Program-made: the position numbers and the translations under genes
Shown: piece by piece, positions 34,774 through 34,819 of the stretch
Layout of the letters: each line of letters begins with the position of its first letter
How positions within the stretch are numbered: the first letter of the stretch is position 1
The notes under the pieces: model-generated
Seen by the model: only the letters and a program-made list of their open reading frames with translations
Told to the model about the DNA's origin: nothing
The model's database searches: none
From: Rhodocyclus purpureus
GTDB taxonomy: Bacteria > Pseudomonadota > Gammaproteobacteria > Burkholderiales > Rhodocyclaceae
Direction: 5' to 3'
DNA length: 34,819 nt
Assembly: GCF_016653115.1 (NCBI RefSeq)
Contig: NZ_NHRX01000023.1
Coordinates: 1-34,819, forward strand

Positions 34774-34819
34774 ATGGGCCACACAGGCTGTTCGCAATGT
34801 GGGTCGCCCTTTCCGACCA
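34774..34819 (+). CDS. Possible zinc-ribbon protein, cut by the window edge
   Basis: An ATG at 34774 opens a frame reading MGHTGCSQCGSPFP that is cut by the right edge. The CxxC with a following SPFP looks like an N-terminal zinc ribbon of the kind found on adenylate cyclases and signalling proteins. No good ribosome-binding site is seen. An earlier ATG at 34745 gives only four codons. Confidence 0.3.
   Translation, partial: MGHTGCSQCGSPFPT

Overview
The window is about 35 kb of GC-rich DNA. It reads as a betaproteobacterial chromosome, perhaps Rhodocyclales: napFDAGHBC order, a MoaC-MoaB fusion, a DUF3422 gene and a class II aldolase beside pyruvate kinase all fit. The lineage is inferred from gene content and style, not from a database match. 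The dominant theme is anaerobic respiration with molybdenum or tungsten enzymes: a complete periplasmic nitrate reductase, the molybdopterin pathway, and a selenocysteine-containing formate dehydrogenase with its own selenocysteine insertion genes.

Layout. (1) 1-3500 is an accessory patch: an unrecognised partial gene at the left edge, a small ORF, a lower-GC orphan protein of 287 residues, a 5'-truncated second copy of moeB carrying eight Glu-Ala hexamer repeats, and a TumE/TumA-type toxin-antitoxin pair. (2) 3507-14891, minus strand, is an almost gap-free run napF-D-A-G-H-B-C-moaA-moaC/B-moeA-moaD-moaE-moeB. The enzyme and its cofactor synthesis may be one transcription unit of about 11 kb. 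(3) 15017-16232 is a divergent pair, an FmdE-domain protein and an Rrf2/NsrR-like regulator, with an NsrR-type palindrome between them. (4) 16233-16638 has no gene but holds a 4 x 10-bp tandem repeat and two copies of a miniature inverted-repeat element. (5) 16639-26548, minus strand, is a second long run: fdnG-fdnH-fdnI-fdhE-selA-selB-selC, then a GcvH-like lipoyl protein and a DsrE-like protein. fdnG is read through an in-frame UGA (Sec196) followed at once by a bacterial SECIS hairpin. (6) 26549-29232 has a relic 3' end of an aldehyde dehydrogenase, an aldo/keto reductase, an AEC-family transporter and a CigR/RcnB-like envelope protein. (7) 29426 to the right edge, plus strand, is housekeeping: pyk, fba, a DUF3422 gene and purC with a clear terminator, then the start of a possible zinc-ribbon protein.

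How it works together. Formate oxidation by FdnGHI at the periplasmic face would feed the quinone pool. NapC and NapGH would pass quinol electrons to NapAB for nitrate reduction. MoaA, MoaC/B, MoaD, MoaE, MoeB and MoeA make the molybdopterin both enzymes need, and SelA, SelB and tRNA-Sec let FdnG be made. selD, fdhD and mobA are not in the window. The most intriguing unexplained element is the lipoyl-carrier plus DsrE pair directly behind selC. It could be a sulfur- or selenium-handling module tied to formate dehydrogenase maturation, but that is inference. A second oddity is the fdnG-fdnH junction, where two micro-ORFs and a REP-like palindrome sit between the fdnG stop and the fdnH start.
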